Below, one piece after another: positions 52,144 through 62,362 of a stretch of 64,000 bases of DNA; the stretch's first letter is position 1; every line of letters begins with the position of its first letter. The translations under genes were made by a program, and so were the position numbers. The notes under the pieces are model-generated. The model worked only from the letters and a program-made list of their open reading frames with translations, was not told where the DNA came from and made no database searches. Origin of the DNA: Brevibacillus sedimenti (lineage in GTDB: Bacteria; Bacillota; Bacilli; Brevibacillales; Brevibacillaceae); the NCBI RefSeq assembly GCF_020923495.1, contig NZ_CP064048.1, positions 273,501-337,500 of the forward strand, in the 5' to 3' direction.

Positions 52144-52171
52144 GCATGATACGCTCCTTTCGCAATCGGAA

Positions 52172-52846
52172 TCAGCGTTCGGCTTGTCCTTCGCCGTCAG
52201 GACCCACAAGTTCCAGAAAATGTGCCAGAATCCGTGCGGTCAGCCCCCAGATCACGCGCCCCTCCACCCGATAAAACAAGTGGTGGACGGTGCCGGTCCG
52301 CCACGGATACCGCTCGCCGCCCGGTATCAGGTGATAGGGATAGTCCGCTCCCGGCTCCACCTTCATCTTCACCGGATACACTTCCGGCCGGGTGGCAACA
52401 AGCGTTTGCAGCGGCACGCAAAACACCTCTTCCACTTCGGCCGGGTTGGGCGACATGTCTGCAAGCGAGTCGATCTGCCCGACAAACGGGTAGATACAGG
52501 CAAACGGCGTCACCACCGTATCCAGCGTCCCCACTTGGCGGATGCGTTTAGCGGCCAGCCCCAGCTCTTCGCTCGTCTCACGCCGGGCCGTCTCCCACGG
52601 GGAGGCGTCTCCCTCTTCGGCCCGCCCTCCCGGAAAACAGATTTCTCCGGCCTGCCGCCGCATCGTGCGCGCCCGCTTTTCAAACAGCACCGCCAACGTT
52701 CCGTCATCCCGCTCCACCAGCGGCACCAGCACGCTGAAGCGGCCCAGGTGCTTCTCTCCCATGATGCCGGGCTGGCGCTGCCCCAGCGCGTCGGCAATTT
52801 CGGCAACAGACAGAAAATGGTTACGGGTCGGTTCCTTGCTGTTCAC
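52172..52846 (-). CDS. Nudix hydrolase, probable CoA pyrophosphatase
   Basis: A 224-residue protein with the Nudix box GGRAEEGDASPWETARRETSEELGL (about residues 72-96), here quoted as two parts: GGRAEEGD and RETSEELGL. Upstream ICFPGGR and the RMRRQAGEI-type sequence are typical of the CoA diphosphatase branch (YeaB/Nudt7). Starts at GTG with AAGGAGG upstream, 28 bp before the nitronate monooxygenase gene. Confidence 0.87.
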   Translation of the reverse strand: MNSKEPTRNHFLSVAEIADALGQRQPGIMGEKHLGRFSVLVPLVERDDGTLAVLFEKRARTMRRQAGEICFPGGRAEEGDASPWETARRETSEELGLAAKRIRQVGTLDTVVTPFACIYPFVGQIDSLADMSPNPAEVEEVFCVPLQTLVATRPEVYPVKMKVEPGADYPYHLIPGGERYPWRTGTVHHLFYRVEGRVIWGLTARILAHFLELVGPDGEGQAER

Positions 52847-52987
52847 TCGCCGCCCTCCTTTTCATGATGGCGTTTCTACATGATGGCGCTTCCACGGAGA
52901 GCAAGCCGCTTCCCCCTGTACTGCCAGGCGTGAACAATCGGACGTCCAGTCGTTCGCCCCCTGGCGCCGCCAGTTCCGCCGGCTTGC

Positions 52988-53031
52988 CAAAAAAAGACGC
53001 AGTCCCTTTTCATCAGGGTACCACGTCTTTT
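52988..53031 (-). terminator. Terminator downstream of the 53-64 kb operon
   Basis: Minus strand: AAAGACG...CCC / GGG...CGTCTTT stem followed by a T-run. It lies about 50 bp after the 74-residue ORF and probably ends the long operon that includes the PIG-L, kinase and lyase genes. Confidence 0.7.
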
Positions 53032-53078
53032 GACAGGATGAAACTGGAATTTGATTTACTCTGCTTTATCCAGCACGA

Positions 53079-53303
53079 TCAAATTAGATGTTTTCTCTGC
53101 TCGATAACCTGCTCGATATACTCATGCAGCAGGGCAAGGTCGGTATCTGGAGGCAAGCATTGTTGATTGCGATATTCCCAATCCTCAATGACTTCGATCT
53201 CGACAATGTCGCACGTGATATTGTTTTTGTGAAGCAACTTGCTGCATTCTGAAAAATCGATACCCTTTCTTGTATAAAGGGTGATCTCCAGCACGGCACC
53301 CAT
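53079..53303 (-). CDS. Hypothetical 74-residue protein
   Basis: MGAVLEITLYTRKGIDFSE... with a compact mixed sequence (SKLLHKNNITCDIVEIEV) and a helical end (LLHEYIEQVIEQR). TGAGGTGAG precedes the ATG. A frame one base off spans the same region but has a worse composition. It starts 37 bp after the PIG-L gene's stop, so may be the last gene of that operon. Not recognised; A+T-rich for this region. Confidence 0.6.
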   Translation of the reverse strand: MGAVLEITLYTRKGIDFSECSKLLHKNNITCDIVEIEVIEDWEYRNQQCLPPDTDLALLHEYIEQVIEQRKHLI

Positions 53304-53339
53304 TGGCTCACCTCAGTCTGGTATGCGGTCCCGAAAATG

Positions 53340-54083
53340 CTACAACTCCATCACCGGAATCCCGTTCTTGGGCGCGACCGGTTTCACGGGTTGGCCGCCG
53401 GAACGGACAAGCGTGTAATACTCGTAGCAACCAATCACCCCGTTGTCTCCCTCCATGACCCCGGGGTAGGCGCGGTTGACGGAGTAGACCTGGCTTTGGT
53501 GGGCCCGGAGCGCCTCCCCCTTGCGGTCGCGGTAGCGGGTGATGTCCACCTTGCCGGTGATCGGCACGGCGGGAGCAGGTCCTTTGTCCGGACAATGGTC
53601 GTAGTAGTGCGGGATGGAGACGAAGTAGAAATCAGGCCACTCATCCGTCGGCAGCACCTGCTCCGCCTGTTCCACCGCCATGCCCGTCGCGCGGCACACG
53701 GCGATATGGTCGGGATGGCCCGTCACTCCGTCGGGGGGAAACGTGACCACCACGTGCGGCTTCCATTCCACGATGGCGGACGCCAGCCGTCCGGCCAGTT
53801 CGCAGGGATCCACTTCGGCCAACCCGCCGTCTGGGTAGCGGTACAGCTCCAGCCGCGTAATGCCGAGGATGTGCGCCGCGTTGCGCAGCTCCTGTTCGCG
53901 GTGACGGGCCAGCGCTTCCCGGCTGTCGAACGCAAACGGCCCGGAACGTCCCTTGCAGCCGGACGTGACGCAAATCAGGCAGGTCTCCTGTCCGGCATCG
54001 CTGCATTTGGCCAGCGTCCCGCCGCAGGCAAACGATTCATCGTCAGGATGGGGAAAGACAAACATCAGTCGTTTCATCATCAC
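53340..54083 (-). CDS. Cytosolic PIG-L family deacetylase/amidase
   Basis: A 247-residue zinc hydrolase: MFVFPHPDDESFACGGTLAK (metal motif PHPDDE) and VTGHPDHIAV (second metal His pair). The family includes the bacillithiol/mycothiol enzymes BshB, MshB, Bca and Mca, which cleave N-acyl groups from glucosaminyl conjugates. No signal peptide. It overlaps the kinase gene by 4 bp and is the last major gene of the operon. Start is GTG/ATG in GTGATGATGAAA, so one or two residues uncertain. Confidence 0.88.
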   Translation of the reverse strand: MMMKRLMFVFPHPDDESFACGGTLAKCSDAGQETCLICVTSGCKGRSGPFAFDSREALARHREQELRNAAHILGITRLELYRYPDGGLAEVDPCELAGRLASAIVEWKPHVVVTFPPDGVTGHPDHIAVCRATGMAVEQAEQVLPTDEWPDFYFVSIPHYYDHCPDKGPAPAVPITGKVDITRYRDRKGEALRAHQSQVYSVNRAYPGVMEGDNGVIGCYEYYTLVRSGGQPVKPVAPKNGIPVMEL

Positions 54084-55090
54084 ACCTCGCTCTCGCCGGC
54101 CTGTTTCTCCAGATAGGCCAGCCCTTTGGCTATCACGCCGAAGATCGGATCGTTTTGCGCCTTGTCGATGGTCACCTGCGGCGTGTAGCGGCGGGCGTGC
54201 TCGATGACGATGCGGCGGACGCGCTCGTCGTTTTGCAGCACGCCTCCCTGGAGGATCATTTTGAACGGCTCCTCTCTCATCCTCAGCCGCTCGATGACGG
54301 CGCGGGCAGCGAGAAACAGCTCTTCACCGGCGGCCTTGAGAATTGACGCGGCCACCCGATCCTGCGAGTCGGCCGCCTGGCTGACGAACGGCGACAGTTC
54401 GCCCACCTTTTCCACGGAGTAGTCCGGGCCGTACGTCCAGTTAAACAGTTCCTCCACCCGATCGAGCCCCAGATGCGGCAGCAGCAGGCTTTCCAGCAGC
54501 GTCGGCTCACCGCGGCCGTCCGCCGCTTTCAATACAGCCATGATCGCTTGTTTGCCGATCCAGTACCCGCTGCCCTCGTCGCCGACGCGGTGACCCCATC
54601 CGCCTGCGCGCGCCGTCTCGCCCGCCCGGTTCACCCCGAACGCGATCGAGCCGGTCCCGGCGATCACGAGAATGCCCGGCTCTCCGTTGGTCGCTCCCAG
54701 CAGGGCGGCAAAGCCGTCATTTTCCACGATCAGGTGGCGGACGCGAATCCGCAGCATCTTCAGGACGTCGCGGACCATGCCCGTGATCACCTGCCGGTCG
54801 TGCTCTGTATCCAATCCAGCCAGGCCAAATACGGCGCACTCAATCTCCCATGCTGTACGGCTCATGCTGTCGTGGGGAGCGGCTGTCGGCAGCCGCCCCG
54901 CCGCCTCATTCAGCGCCTGGCTGATTGCGGCCGCCAGTTCCCGCGCGGCCGCTTCCCTGCCAATCCCCTGGTAGTTGCAGGAACCGGCCCGTCCCGCACC
55001 CAACGTCCGCTTGGACCGGTCTGTCAGAACAGCGAGGCATTTCGTGCCGCCGCCGTCCACGGCCAGCAGGGGAATGTGTACCGCTGTCAT
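54080..55090 (-). CDS. BadF/BadG/BcrA/BcrD-type kinase, N-acetylglucosamine kinase-like
   Basis: A 336-residue ASKHA-fold ATPase: LAVDGGGTKCLAVLTD phosphate-1 motif at the N terminus, VENDGFAALLGATNGEPGILVIAGTGSIAFG (adenosine/phosphate-2 region), GDEGSGYWIGKQ and LQGGVLQND. This is the GlcNAc-kinase branch rather than the activase branch, since there is no 4Fe-4S Cys. Overlaps both neighbours by 4 bp, so it is translationally coupled to lyase and PIG-L hydrolase. Confidence 0.88.
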   Translation of the reverse strand: MTAVHIPLLAVDGGGTKCLAVLTDRSKRTLGAGRAGSCNYQGIGREAAARELAAAISQALNEAAGRLPTAAPHDSMSRTAWEIECAVFGLAGLDTEHDRQVITGMVRDVLKMLRIRVRHLIVENDGFAALLGATNGEPGILVIAGTGSIAFGVNRAGETARAGGWGHRVGDEGSGYWIGKQAIMAVLKAADGRGEPTLLESLLLPHLGLDRVEELFNWTYGPDYSVEKVGELSPFVSQAADSQDRVAASILKAAGEELFLAARAVIERLRMREEPFKMILQGGVLQNDERVRRIVIEHARRYTPQVTIDKAQNDPIFGVIAKGLAYLEKQAGESEV

Positions 55091-56598
55091 TTCCGTTCAC
55101 TCCATTCGGCCATGACCTGATCCAAATAGCGCATCGCCTGGTCGCACGCCTCGCGGGCCTGCTTCAGCCAGGCCATTTCTGCCTGCAGCGACTGCTTTCG
55201 TTCGCCGATCATCCGCTTCATTTCGTCCGCATTGGGTCCGCCGGGCAGCTTGCGAACGGCGACGAAATATACCGGATCGAGCGCCTGACGAAGCTGCTCG
55301 TCCGTAATCGTCAGCGTCCGTCCAATGACAGCCAAAGCGGCCTGATTGACCAGCTCGAGGCTGATTTGGTCCGCCCGCAGCCCTTGGGCCGCCGCCTCCT
55401 TCACCACGCGGCTGACGATGTGGTGCGCCGTGCGGAAGGACAGACGGTCGATGCGCACCAGCGTGTCGGCCAGTTCCGTCACCGTGGCGAAACTGCCTTT
55501 GGTCCGTTCCAGCAGCCCCTCCTTGTTTACGTCCATCGTGCCGACCACACAGGCCATCAGGCGGTACATCTGCTCCAGGACGGACAGGCTGCGCCAGGCG
55601 TACGGCTGCATGTCGTCCTCCGTGTCAACGATGTCGCCAAACGGCGTATTGTGCATCATCGTCAAGACGACAGCGGCGTTGCCCGCGCTGGACGATAGCA
55701 TGGAGCGCATGTGTTCAAACGAGACAGGATTGCGCTTCTGCGGCATGATCGAGCTGATCTGAACATACGGGTCAGCCACTTTCAGCACGTCAAACTCCTG
55801 CGTGCACCACTGCAGCATATCCTGCACCGTCCGCCCCAGGTTGATTGCCGCCACCTGCACGGCGGCCGCCGTTTCGCCCAGGTAGTCCGCCCCGCCGATC
55901 GCGTCGTAGGAATTCTCCACCAATTCGTCAAAGGCGAGCAGCTGCCGCATTCGCTCCCGGCTGATGGGAAAACCCGAGGTGGTCAGCGCCGCCGCTCCCA
56001 TGGGACTGCGGTTGCAGGTGCGGTAGGCGCTGATCAGGCGGCGGATGTCCCGCGACAGCGAGTCAGCCACGGCCGTGATGTAGTGGGCCATCGTCGTCGG
56101 CTGCGCCTGCTGGGTGTGGGTGTAGCCGATCATCACCGTCTCGGTGTGTTCTTGCGCAAACAGGAGCAAATGCTCTTTCAGAGAGAGTGCCGAAGCCAGC
56201 GTGGCCAGCAGCTTCTCGCGCAGCACCATGCGGTAGATGGTGACGCCCATGTCGTTGCGGCTGCGGGCCAGGTGCAGATTGCCGGCCACGTCCCCGGCCA
56301 GCTCCAAAAGACGGCTCTCTACCTGAAAGAACAAATCTTCAAACTGTCCGGTATAGGCTGAGCGGCGCAGCCCGTCCAGGTCGATGGCAGTGAGGGCGCG
56401 GGCAATCGCCTTCGCTTCGTCCTCCGTGATCAGCTTCTGTTCGCGCAGCATGATCAGATGCGCCTTGTTGATCGCCATCATCGGCGTCAGCAGATGGGTT
56501 TTCGCTTCCGAAAAAGCCGGTTCCAGCACGGCCTCCGCGTACGTCTTTCCGGGGAACCGGGCTCCTTCCCGTTGAAATATCCGCTCTTTGTAGTCCAT
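55087..56598 (-). CDS. Argininosuccinate lyase-like fumarate-forming lyase
   Basis: A 503-residue aspartase/fumarase superfamily protein close to argininosuccinate lyase: LHLARSRNDM, IGYTHTQQAQPTTMAHY (catalytic His) and the fumarate-lyase signature SSIMPQKRNPVSFEHMR with the catalytic Ser loop. Enzymes of this fold eliminate fumarate from N- or O-substituted succinates. No argG or other arginine gene is nearby; instead it is coupled to a sugar kinase and PIG-L hydrolases. So it is probably not the biosynthetic ArgH but a catabolic paralog. ASL-fold EDDS lyase shows that such paralogs can act on N-substituted aspartates. Confidence 0.88.
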   Translation of the reverse strand: MDYKERIFQREGARFPGKTYAEAVLEPAFSEAKTHLLTPMMAINKAHLIMLREQKLITEDEAKAIARALTAIDLDGLRRSAYTGQFEDLFFQVESRLLELAGDVAGNLHLARSRNDMGVTIYRMVLREKLLATLASALSLKEHLLLFAQEHTETVMIGYTHTQQAQPTTMAHYITAVADSLSRDIRRLISAYRTCNRSPMGAAALTTSGFPISRERMRQLLAFDELVENSYDAIGGADYLGETAAAVQVAAINLGRTVQDMLQWCTQEFDVLKVADPYVQISSIMPQKRNPVSFEHMRSMLSSSAGNAAVVLTMMHNTPFGDIVDTEDDMQPYAWRSLSVLEQMYRLMACVVGTMDVNKEGLLERTKGSFATVTELADTLVRIDRLSFRTAHHIVSRVVKEAAAQGLRADQISLELVNQAALAVIGRTLTITDEQLRQALDPVYFVAVRKLPGGPNADEMKRMIGERKQSLQAEMAWLKQAREACDQAMRYLDQVMAEWSERK

Positions 56599-56678
56599 TG
56601 ACGTTTCTCCTTCCCTGCCGTTTCCTTTTCTGTTTTTTCGCGGTTCCCCACTGCCGGGGAGCCGGGAAAAGCGGGGAA

Positions 56679-56698
56679 GACGGCCGACTGCGGCCGTC
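56679..56698 (-). other. Intercistronic GC hairpin
   Basis: GACGGCCG-N4-CGGCCGTC perfect 8 bp stem, in the 120 bp between the secreted PIG-L gene and the lyase. No T-run; more likely an mRNA stabiliser or attenuator than a full terminator. Confidence 0.5.
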
Positions 56699-56720
56699 TC
56701 TCCCGTCCCGTTTTCCTGTC

Positions 56721-59252
56721 TTATTGCTTCAAACTGACCATGTTGACGAACATGCGGATGGCTCCCGGCACCAGGGCGGGGATTTCACGGTACCAGACGA
56801 GCGAACTGTAGGTGTACGTCCCCTTGCCGTATTTTGCGGTCAGGAATGTGCCGGTAAACTCCTTCTCGCCCGGATCGCCGTTTGCAATCAGCTCCACGTA
56901 CTCTTTGCCCCACTGCGACGGGTTGTAGGCGGAACGGTCCTGAATCCAGTTGTTCCAGTCTTCCTCCGTAATCTTGTTGGGTGTGTTGAAAATGGGATGA
57001 TCCGGCGCAAGCATGGTAACTTTCGAGTTTTCATCGGTGACGCGCCATTCAATCAGCGGCGTGCCGATCGTGATCGGGTACGGCGCCAACTCCGGCTTCC
57101 AGTTGTCTTCCGGCTTGTGGTACTGCACCACCAGGTTGCCGCCGTTTTCCACGTACTTCAACAGGCGGGCATTGCTCGAAATCAGTTCGGGGCGGAACCC
57201 GTACGCCCGGATGCCCAGCACAATCGTGTCGTACTGGCTGAGGTCGCCAGACTCGATGTCCTTGGCGCTGAGGAGGGTGACGTTGACGCCGACCTGTTTC
57301 AGGTACTCGTCGATGTTGTCAAAACCGCTGGAGACGTATCCTACTTTCAACCCCTCCGGCACTTTCAGGTCAAACGCCTGGATCATCAGCTCCGCCGGTT
57401 GGACGTAATACGTGGTGCCGATGTGCGGATAGCGGATCACCTGGGCGCCATGGCGGCTTTCTTTTGCCCCCGCGCGCGCCACGGCCGTTACCGTGTACGT
57501 GCCCGATTTGACGGCGGCGGACGGCTTTACCGTAAACGCGACCGACTTGGTCTCCCCTTTGGCGGCAAACGCCAGCGGACTTGCCTTCGGTTCTACCGTC
57601 CAGCCTGCCGGAACGTCCAGCGAGATGTCCGCTTCCGCCGCACCCGGCTGGTAGTTCTTTACCGTCACCTTCACCGAAATCGGCTCTTGCGGCTTCAACG
57701 TGTTCAGAACAGCTGCGCCCGGGTCGAGCGACAGCGAGAACGGCGGCAGGACGGCGACAGCGTCAGACGGAACGACGCGGCTGACCGCGGTGGAGCCGAA
57801 CGCCTTGTACGATACGTCCGCAGTGATGGACGGCGGCAGATACGGCTGGAACAGCGGGGCGTCTTTCGGCACCTCCACTTCGTACGCGGCCGTGACGGTC
57901 TGGTTGTACCCCACCTGGCCGAAGCTGGTCGCCCCCAACGGCTTGGCCCGCCATCCTTCCGGCACATTCAGCTTCAGGCTGACGTCTTTCAGCGGCACCT
58001 GTCCGCCGTTGTACGCCGTCACTTTTACGGTGGCAGTCTGACCGGCGACCAGTTCGCCTGTCTCCGGCCTTACTTTGGCCACCAGTGACAGCGCCTCCGC
58101 ACTCGCCGTGTACAGCTGTCGTTCCTTTACCTTCAGACGGTGGGTCAGGTCTGCCCTGGTCGCTTCGTCCAGTTTGGCTTCCTGCACGACGGTCAGCGCC
58201 CTCTGCACGTCCGACAGCATGTCGTGCACTTCCCTGGCCACGTCGGCAAAGCGCGGGTAGGCGGCGATCACGTCGTCGGCGTCTTTTTGCAGGGTGCGAA
58301 GCTCCCTGGCCAGCTTTTCCCCGCCCGGCTTGCCGGCCACTTCCCGGGCCAGGTCGTCAAAGGTGTAGGCGATGCCTTCGAAAAAGTCCGATTCCCGGGC
58401 TTTGGACGGAACCGTCGACTGCTCCAGCTTGTAGTAGTTGAAGCTGGGCCCTTCGTCGTAGTGGCGCCCCATCCCCTGGCTCTTGTGCATGAAGCGGGAT
58501 TCCTCGCCCAACTGCTGGTAAGACGCGCCGTACACCTCGTCGTACTCGCCGATCGGCACGCGAACCGTGTAGTCTTTCTCATCCGCCGGCACGTACAGCT
58601 TTTTGGGCTGCCAGGGGCGCAGCCCGTTTTTCAGATGCTCCGGAAACACGGACGGGTCGGCGGCGTCCTTGAACGCTTTTACCGTGATCACGTTGATGGC
58701 GCGGTGATGTCCGTGCGTGGAGGGTACGTTCAAAAACGCGGGGATGAGCACGTCCGGCCGCAGTTCGCGAATCTTGCGAATCAGCCGTTCGTAGACGACC
58801 TGTTCTCCCCATTTGGACAGTGTCTCATCCGGGCTCTTGGAAAAGCCAAAGTCGTAAATGGGGTCGTTGATCGATTCGCTGAGGATGTCCAGCGTGACGT
58901 TGGTGACCTTGGACGCTTCCTGCAATTCACGAGTACGGATAATGCCCAGTGCGTTGCCCAGCTCGCTGCCGATTTCGTTTTGGCCCCCTTCGCCGCGGTT
59001 GGCGATGATGCTGTACGTGTCCACACCCTTGCCGAGCGACAGGTACGCGAGCATCGCGCTGTGCTCGTCATCCGGGTGAGCCCCCGTGTTCATGGCGCTG
59101 GCGATGGTAGTCAACGGCTTGATCGCTTTGTACAAGTCGACCACTCCCCGGTCAGCATGGGCGGTCCGGGGCGCCATCGGCCATACCAGAGTGCCTGCCA
59201 GGGCCACGGCTGATACGACGGAAAACAGCTTGGCAAATGTCCCCTTTCTCAA
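56721..59252 (-). CDS. Large secreted PIG-L deacetylase with NEW3-type domains
   Basis: An 843-residue exported protein. Start is TTG at 59252 behind AAGGAGG (8 bp). A basic N terminus, hydrophobic core and AHADRG cleavage region form a Sec signal peptide (about residues 1-35). PIG-L domain: TGAHPDDEHSAML metal motif and HGHHRAIN second motif, about residues 50-320. Then a helical linker, two Ig-like NEW3/alpha-galactosidase-associated domains (about 385-600) and a C-terminal domain resembling ThuA/GATase-like folds (TIVLGIRAYG...VENGGNLVVQYHKPEDN). It acts outside the cell, presumably releasing an importable product from a conjugate. Lies between the permease and the lyase gene. Confidence 0.85.
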   Translation of the reverse strand: MRKGTFAKLFSVVSAVALAGTLVWPMAPRTAHADRGVVDLYKAIKPLTTIASAMNTGAHPDDEHSAMLAYLSLGKGVDTYSIIANRGEGGQNEIGSELGNALGIIRTRELQEASKVTNVTLDILSESINDPIYDFGFSKSPDETLSKWGEQVVYERLIRKIRELRPDVLIPAFLNVPSTHGHHRAINVITVKAFKDAADPSVFPEHLKNGLRPWQPKKLYVPADEKDYTVRVPIGEYDEVYGASYQQLGEESRFMHKSQGMGRHYDEGPSFNYYKLEQSTVPSKARESDFFEGIAYTFDDLAREVAGKPGGEKLARELRTLQKDADDVIAAYPRFADVAREVHDMLSDVQRALTVVQEAKLDEATRADLTHRLKVKERQLYTASAEALSLVAKVRPETGELVAGQTATVKVTAYNGGQVPLKDVSLKLNVPEGWRAKPLGATSFGQVGYNQTVTAAYEVEVPKDAPLFQPYLPPSITADVSYKAFGSTAVSRVVPSDAVAVLPPFSLSLDPGAAVLNTLKPQEPISVKVTVKNYQPGAAEADISLDVPAGWTVEPKASPLAFAAKGETKSVAFTVKPSAAVKSGTYTVTAVARAGAKESRHGAQVIRYPHIGTTYYVQPAELMIQAFDLKVPEGLKVGYVSSGFDNIDEYLKQVGVNVTLLSAKDIESGDLSQYDTIVLGIRAYGFRPELISSNARLLKYVENGGNLVVQYHKPEDNWKPELAPYPITIGTPLIEWRVTDENSKVTMLAPDHPIFNTPNKITEEDWNNWIQDRSAYNPSQWGKEYVELIANGDPGEKEFTGTFLTAKYGKGTYTYSSLVWYREIPALVPGAIRMFVNMVSLKQ

Positions 59253-59415
59253 TGAACGCTCCTCCTTTTCCTTATTGGGATTGATGTATGCATCAATCAT
59301 GGCCGTCCATGGAGCCGGTTCCTGCTGTCGCCATGGATTGACCTGAGGTAGCTGAAACGGACATGCACAGACGCTGCCGTCTGGTTTCGGGACGAGAAAT
59401 CGAACGCAAACCTGC

Positions 59416-61143
59416 CTACACCGCAGTGCCCGCCTTGTCGCCAGCCAGTTTTCTGGAGATGAACAGGACGATGATGATGACCACAATCTGCAGCACGCCG
59501 TATGCGCACGCGGTGCCGAATTCAAACGTGTACATGCGCTGGAAAATGGCCACTGACAGCGGCATCGTCCGCGGCGTAAAGATCAGGATGGAGGCGACGA
59601 ACTCGCCGATACACTGAACGAACGCCAACAGCGTGCCGGCCAAAATCCCGCCAAATGCCATCGGGAAAACGACGCGGCGGAAGCTGTACCACCACGATGC
59701 CCCCAGATTGCGCGCCGCTTCCTCCACCGACGGGTCCATCTGCATCAGCGTGGCCGATGTGGAGCGGAACACCAGCGGCAGGTGGCGGACGAAATAGGCG
59801 AGCGGGATGATCCAGAACGTGCCGATGAGCACCTGGCCAAAGCTGAATACGGTCGGCTCACTGAACGCGGCGATCAGGTTGACGGCGACAACAGTGCCGG
59901 GAAGCGCCCACGGCAGCATGATCAGCACGTCGAGCAGCGTTTTGCCGCGAAAGCGCAGCCGCACCATCGCGTACGCCGCCGCCACCCCGAACAGGACGAT
60001 GCCGACGGTGGCGATCGCACTCAGCTCCAGGCTGTTGGCAATCGGCCGCCAGGTCTTGCTGTCCGTAAACAGGTCGATGTAGTGGTCCAGCGTGTACTGC
60101 GGCGGCAGAATCTGCACCGTCCAGGTGCCGTCCACCGAGAACGAGATCAACACCAGCACGAGGATCGGCAGCATCAGGATGACGATGCCGATGAAGGCCA
60201 GCACCATGCAGACATAGCGGCCCGCTTTGCTTTTCACCTCGGTGCGGTGTACGCTGATGCCCTTGCTCATGTTCTGGTAGTTGCGCACCCCTTGGTACCA
60301 GCGCATCAGCAGCAAAAAGGCAATGGAGACGACGGACAGGACGGTCGACTGGGTAGCCGCCATGTCCAGATCGCCGTTGGTCCGGGACAGGTAAATCTGC
60401 ATCGTCATCGTCCGGTCGATGCCGAAGATCAGCGGCGCCGTGTAGGACGCCATGGAGATCATGAACACCAGCAGCGACGACGCCACCATGGCTGGCGTGA
60501 GCATCGGCAAAATCACCCGCCGCCAGACGGTAAAGCGGTTGGCGCCCAGGCTAGCCGCCGCCTCTTCCAGCGACGGGTCAAGACCTTTGATCGCCGCCGA
60601 TGCCGTCATGAAAAAATAGGTGTACATGGTAAAGGTGTGGACCACAACGACGCCCCATATTCCTTTCAGCGAAAACGGCACCTGTTCCAGCCCGAACAGT
60701 TCCTTGAACAATCGGGGGAATATGCCGCTTTCCCCGTACAAAAACGTAAACGACAGCACGCCGATGAGCGGCGGCAGCGCCATCGGCACCAGGGCGAGGA
60801 CGGAGAGGATTTTCCGCCCCGGGAACTCGTAGCGCTCCAGCAAAAAGGCCATCGTCACGCCAACAATGCCGCAGGTAATGACACTCAACACGGATATGTA
60901 TACGCTGTTCCAAAGCGCTTCCAGATTGGCCGTGTGCTCCAGGCTGAAGAAACGGGCGTAGTTTTTCCACGTAAACTGCCCGTCCACGTTGACGCTGGTG
61001 GCAAACGTTTCAAACAGCGGATAGATGACGTAGGCCAAAAGGATCAGGAACAGCGGAGAAACCAGCACGTAGACAAAGGACGGCGAAGCAGTGAAGGAGA
61101 TCCGTTTGGACGGTGTCGCGGCTGGCTGTAGTTCTGCTTTCAC
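59416..61143 (-). CDS. ABC transporter permease, double-length (FbpB/AfuB-like)
   Basis: A 575-residue permease with two BPD_transp_1 halves, about 12 helices. Both halves have an EAA loop: SLEEAAASLGANRFTVWRRVILP and SVEEAARNLGASWWYSFRRVVFP. A single gene therefore supplies the whole pore. The start at GTG 61143 has AAGGAGGAGG upstream; a TTG 8 codons earlier overlaps the ATPase stop. Such permeases carry ferric iron, sugar phosphates or phosphonates; exact ligand unknown. Confidence 0.88.
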   Translation of the reverse strand: MKAELQPAATPSKRISFTASPSFVYVLVSPLFLILLAYVIYPLFETFATSVNVDGQFTWKNYARFFSLEHTANLEALWNSVYISVLSVITCGIVGVTMAFLLERYEFPGRKILSVLALVPMALPPLIGVLSFTFLYGESGIFPRLFKELFGLEQVPFSLKGIWGVVVVHTFTMYTYFFMTASAAIKGLDPSLEEAAASLGANRFTVWRRVILPMLTPAMVASSLLVFMISMASYTAPLIFGIDRTMTMQIYLSRTNGDLDMAATQSTVLSVVSIAFLLLMRWYQGVRNYQNMSKGISVHRTEVKSKAGRYVCMVLAFIGIVILMLPILVLVLISFSVDGTWTVQILPPQYTLDHYIDLFTDSKTWRPIANSLELSAIATVGIVLFGVAAAYAMVRLRFRGKTLLDVLIMLPWALPGTVVAVNLIAAFSEPTVFSFGQVLIGTFWIIPLAYFVRHLPLVFRSTSATLMQMDPSVEEAARNLGASWWYSFRRVVFPMAFGGILAGTLLAFVQCIGEFVASILIFTPRTMPLSVAIFQRMYTFEFGTACAYGVLQIVVIIIVLFISRKLAGDKAGTAV

Positions 61144-61156
61144 AAGCTCCTCCTCC

Positions 61157-62233
<1,077 letters not shown>

Positions 62234-62313
62234 CAGGTGTCCTCCCTCTCGAGATTGGCAGGGCGCTGCCCGGCTTCGGCAGTCGCCTGTGCCGGACGGA
62301 ACCGGACACGGCC

Positions 62314-62341
62314 AGACGGAAAGGGGTCCCCCTTCCCGTCT
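62314..62341 (-). other. Intercistronic hairpin between binding-protein and ATPase genes
   Basis: AGACGG(g)AAgGGGG / CCCCTTt(C)CGTCT imperfect 12-13 bp stem without a long T-run, in the 129 bp after the binding-protein stop. Partial termination or 3'-end protection here would make more binding protein than transporter, as is common. Confidence 0.55.
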
Positions 62342-62362
62342 GTTCCTGCTGTCCTCACCCGC

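Noticed and set aside
56598-58088. 496-codon plus-strand frame opposite the secreted PIG-L gene
   Set aside because: Antisense shadow; the minus-strand frame has a signal peptide and PIG-L metal motifs.
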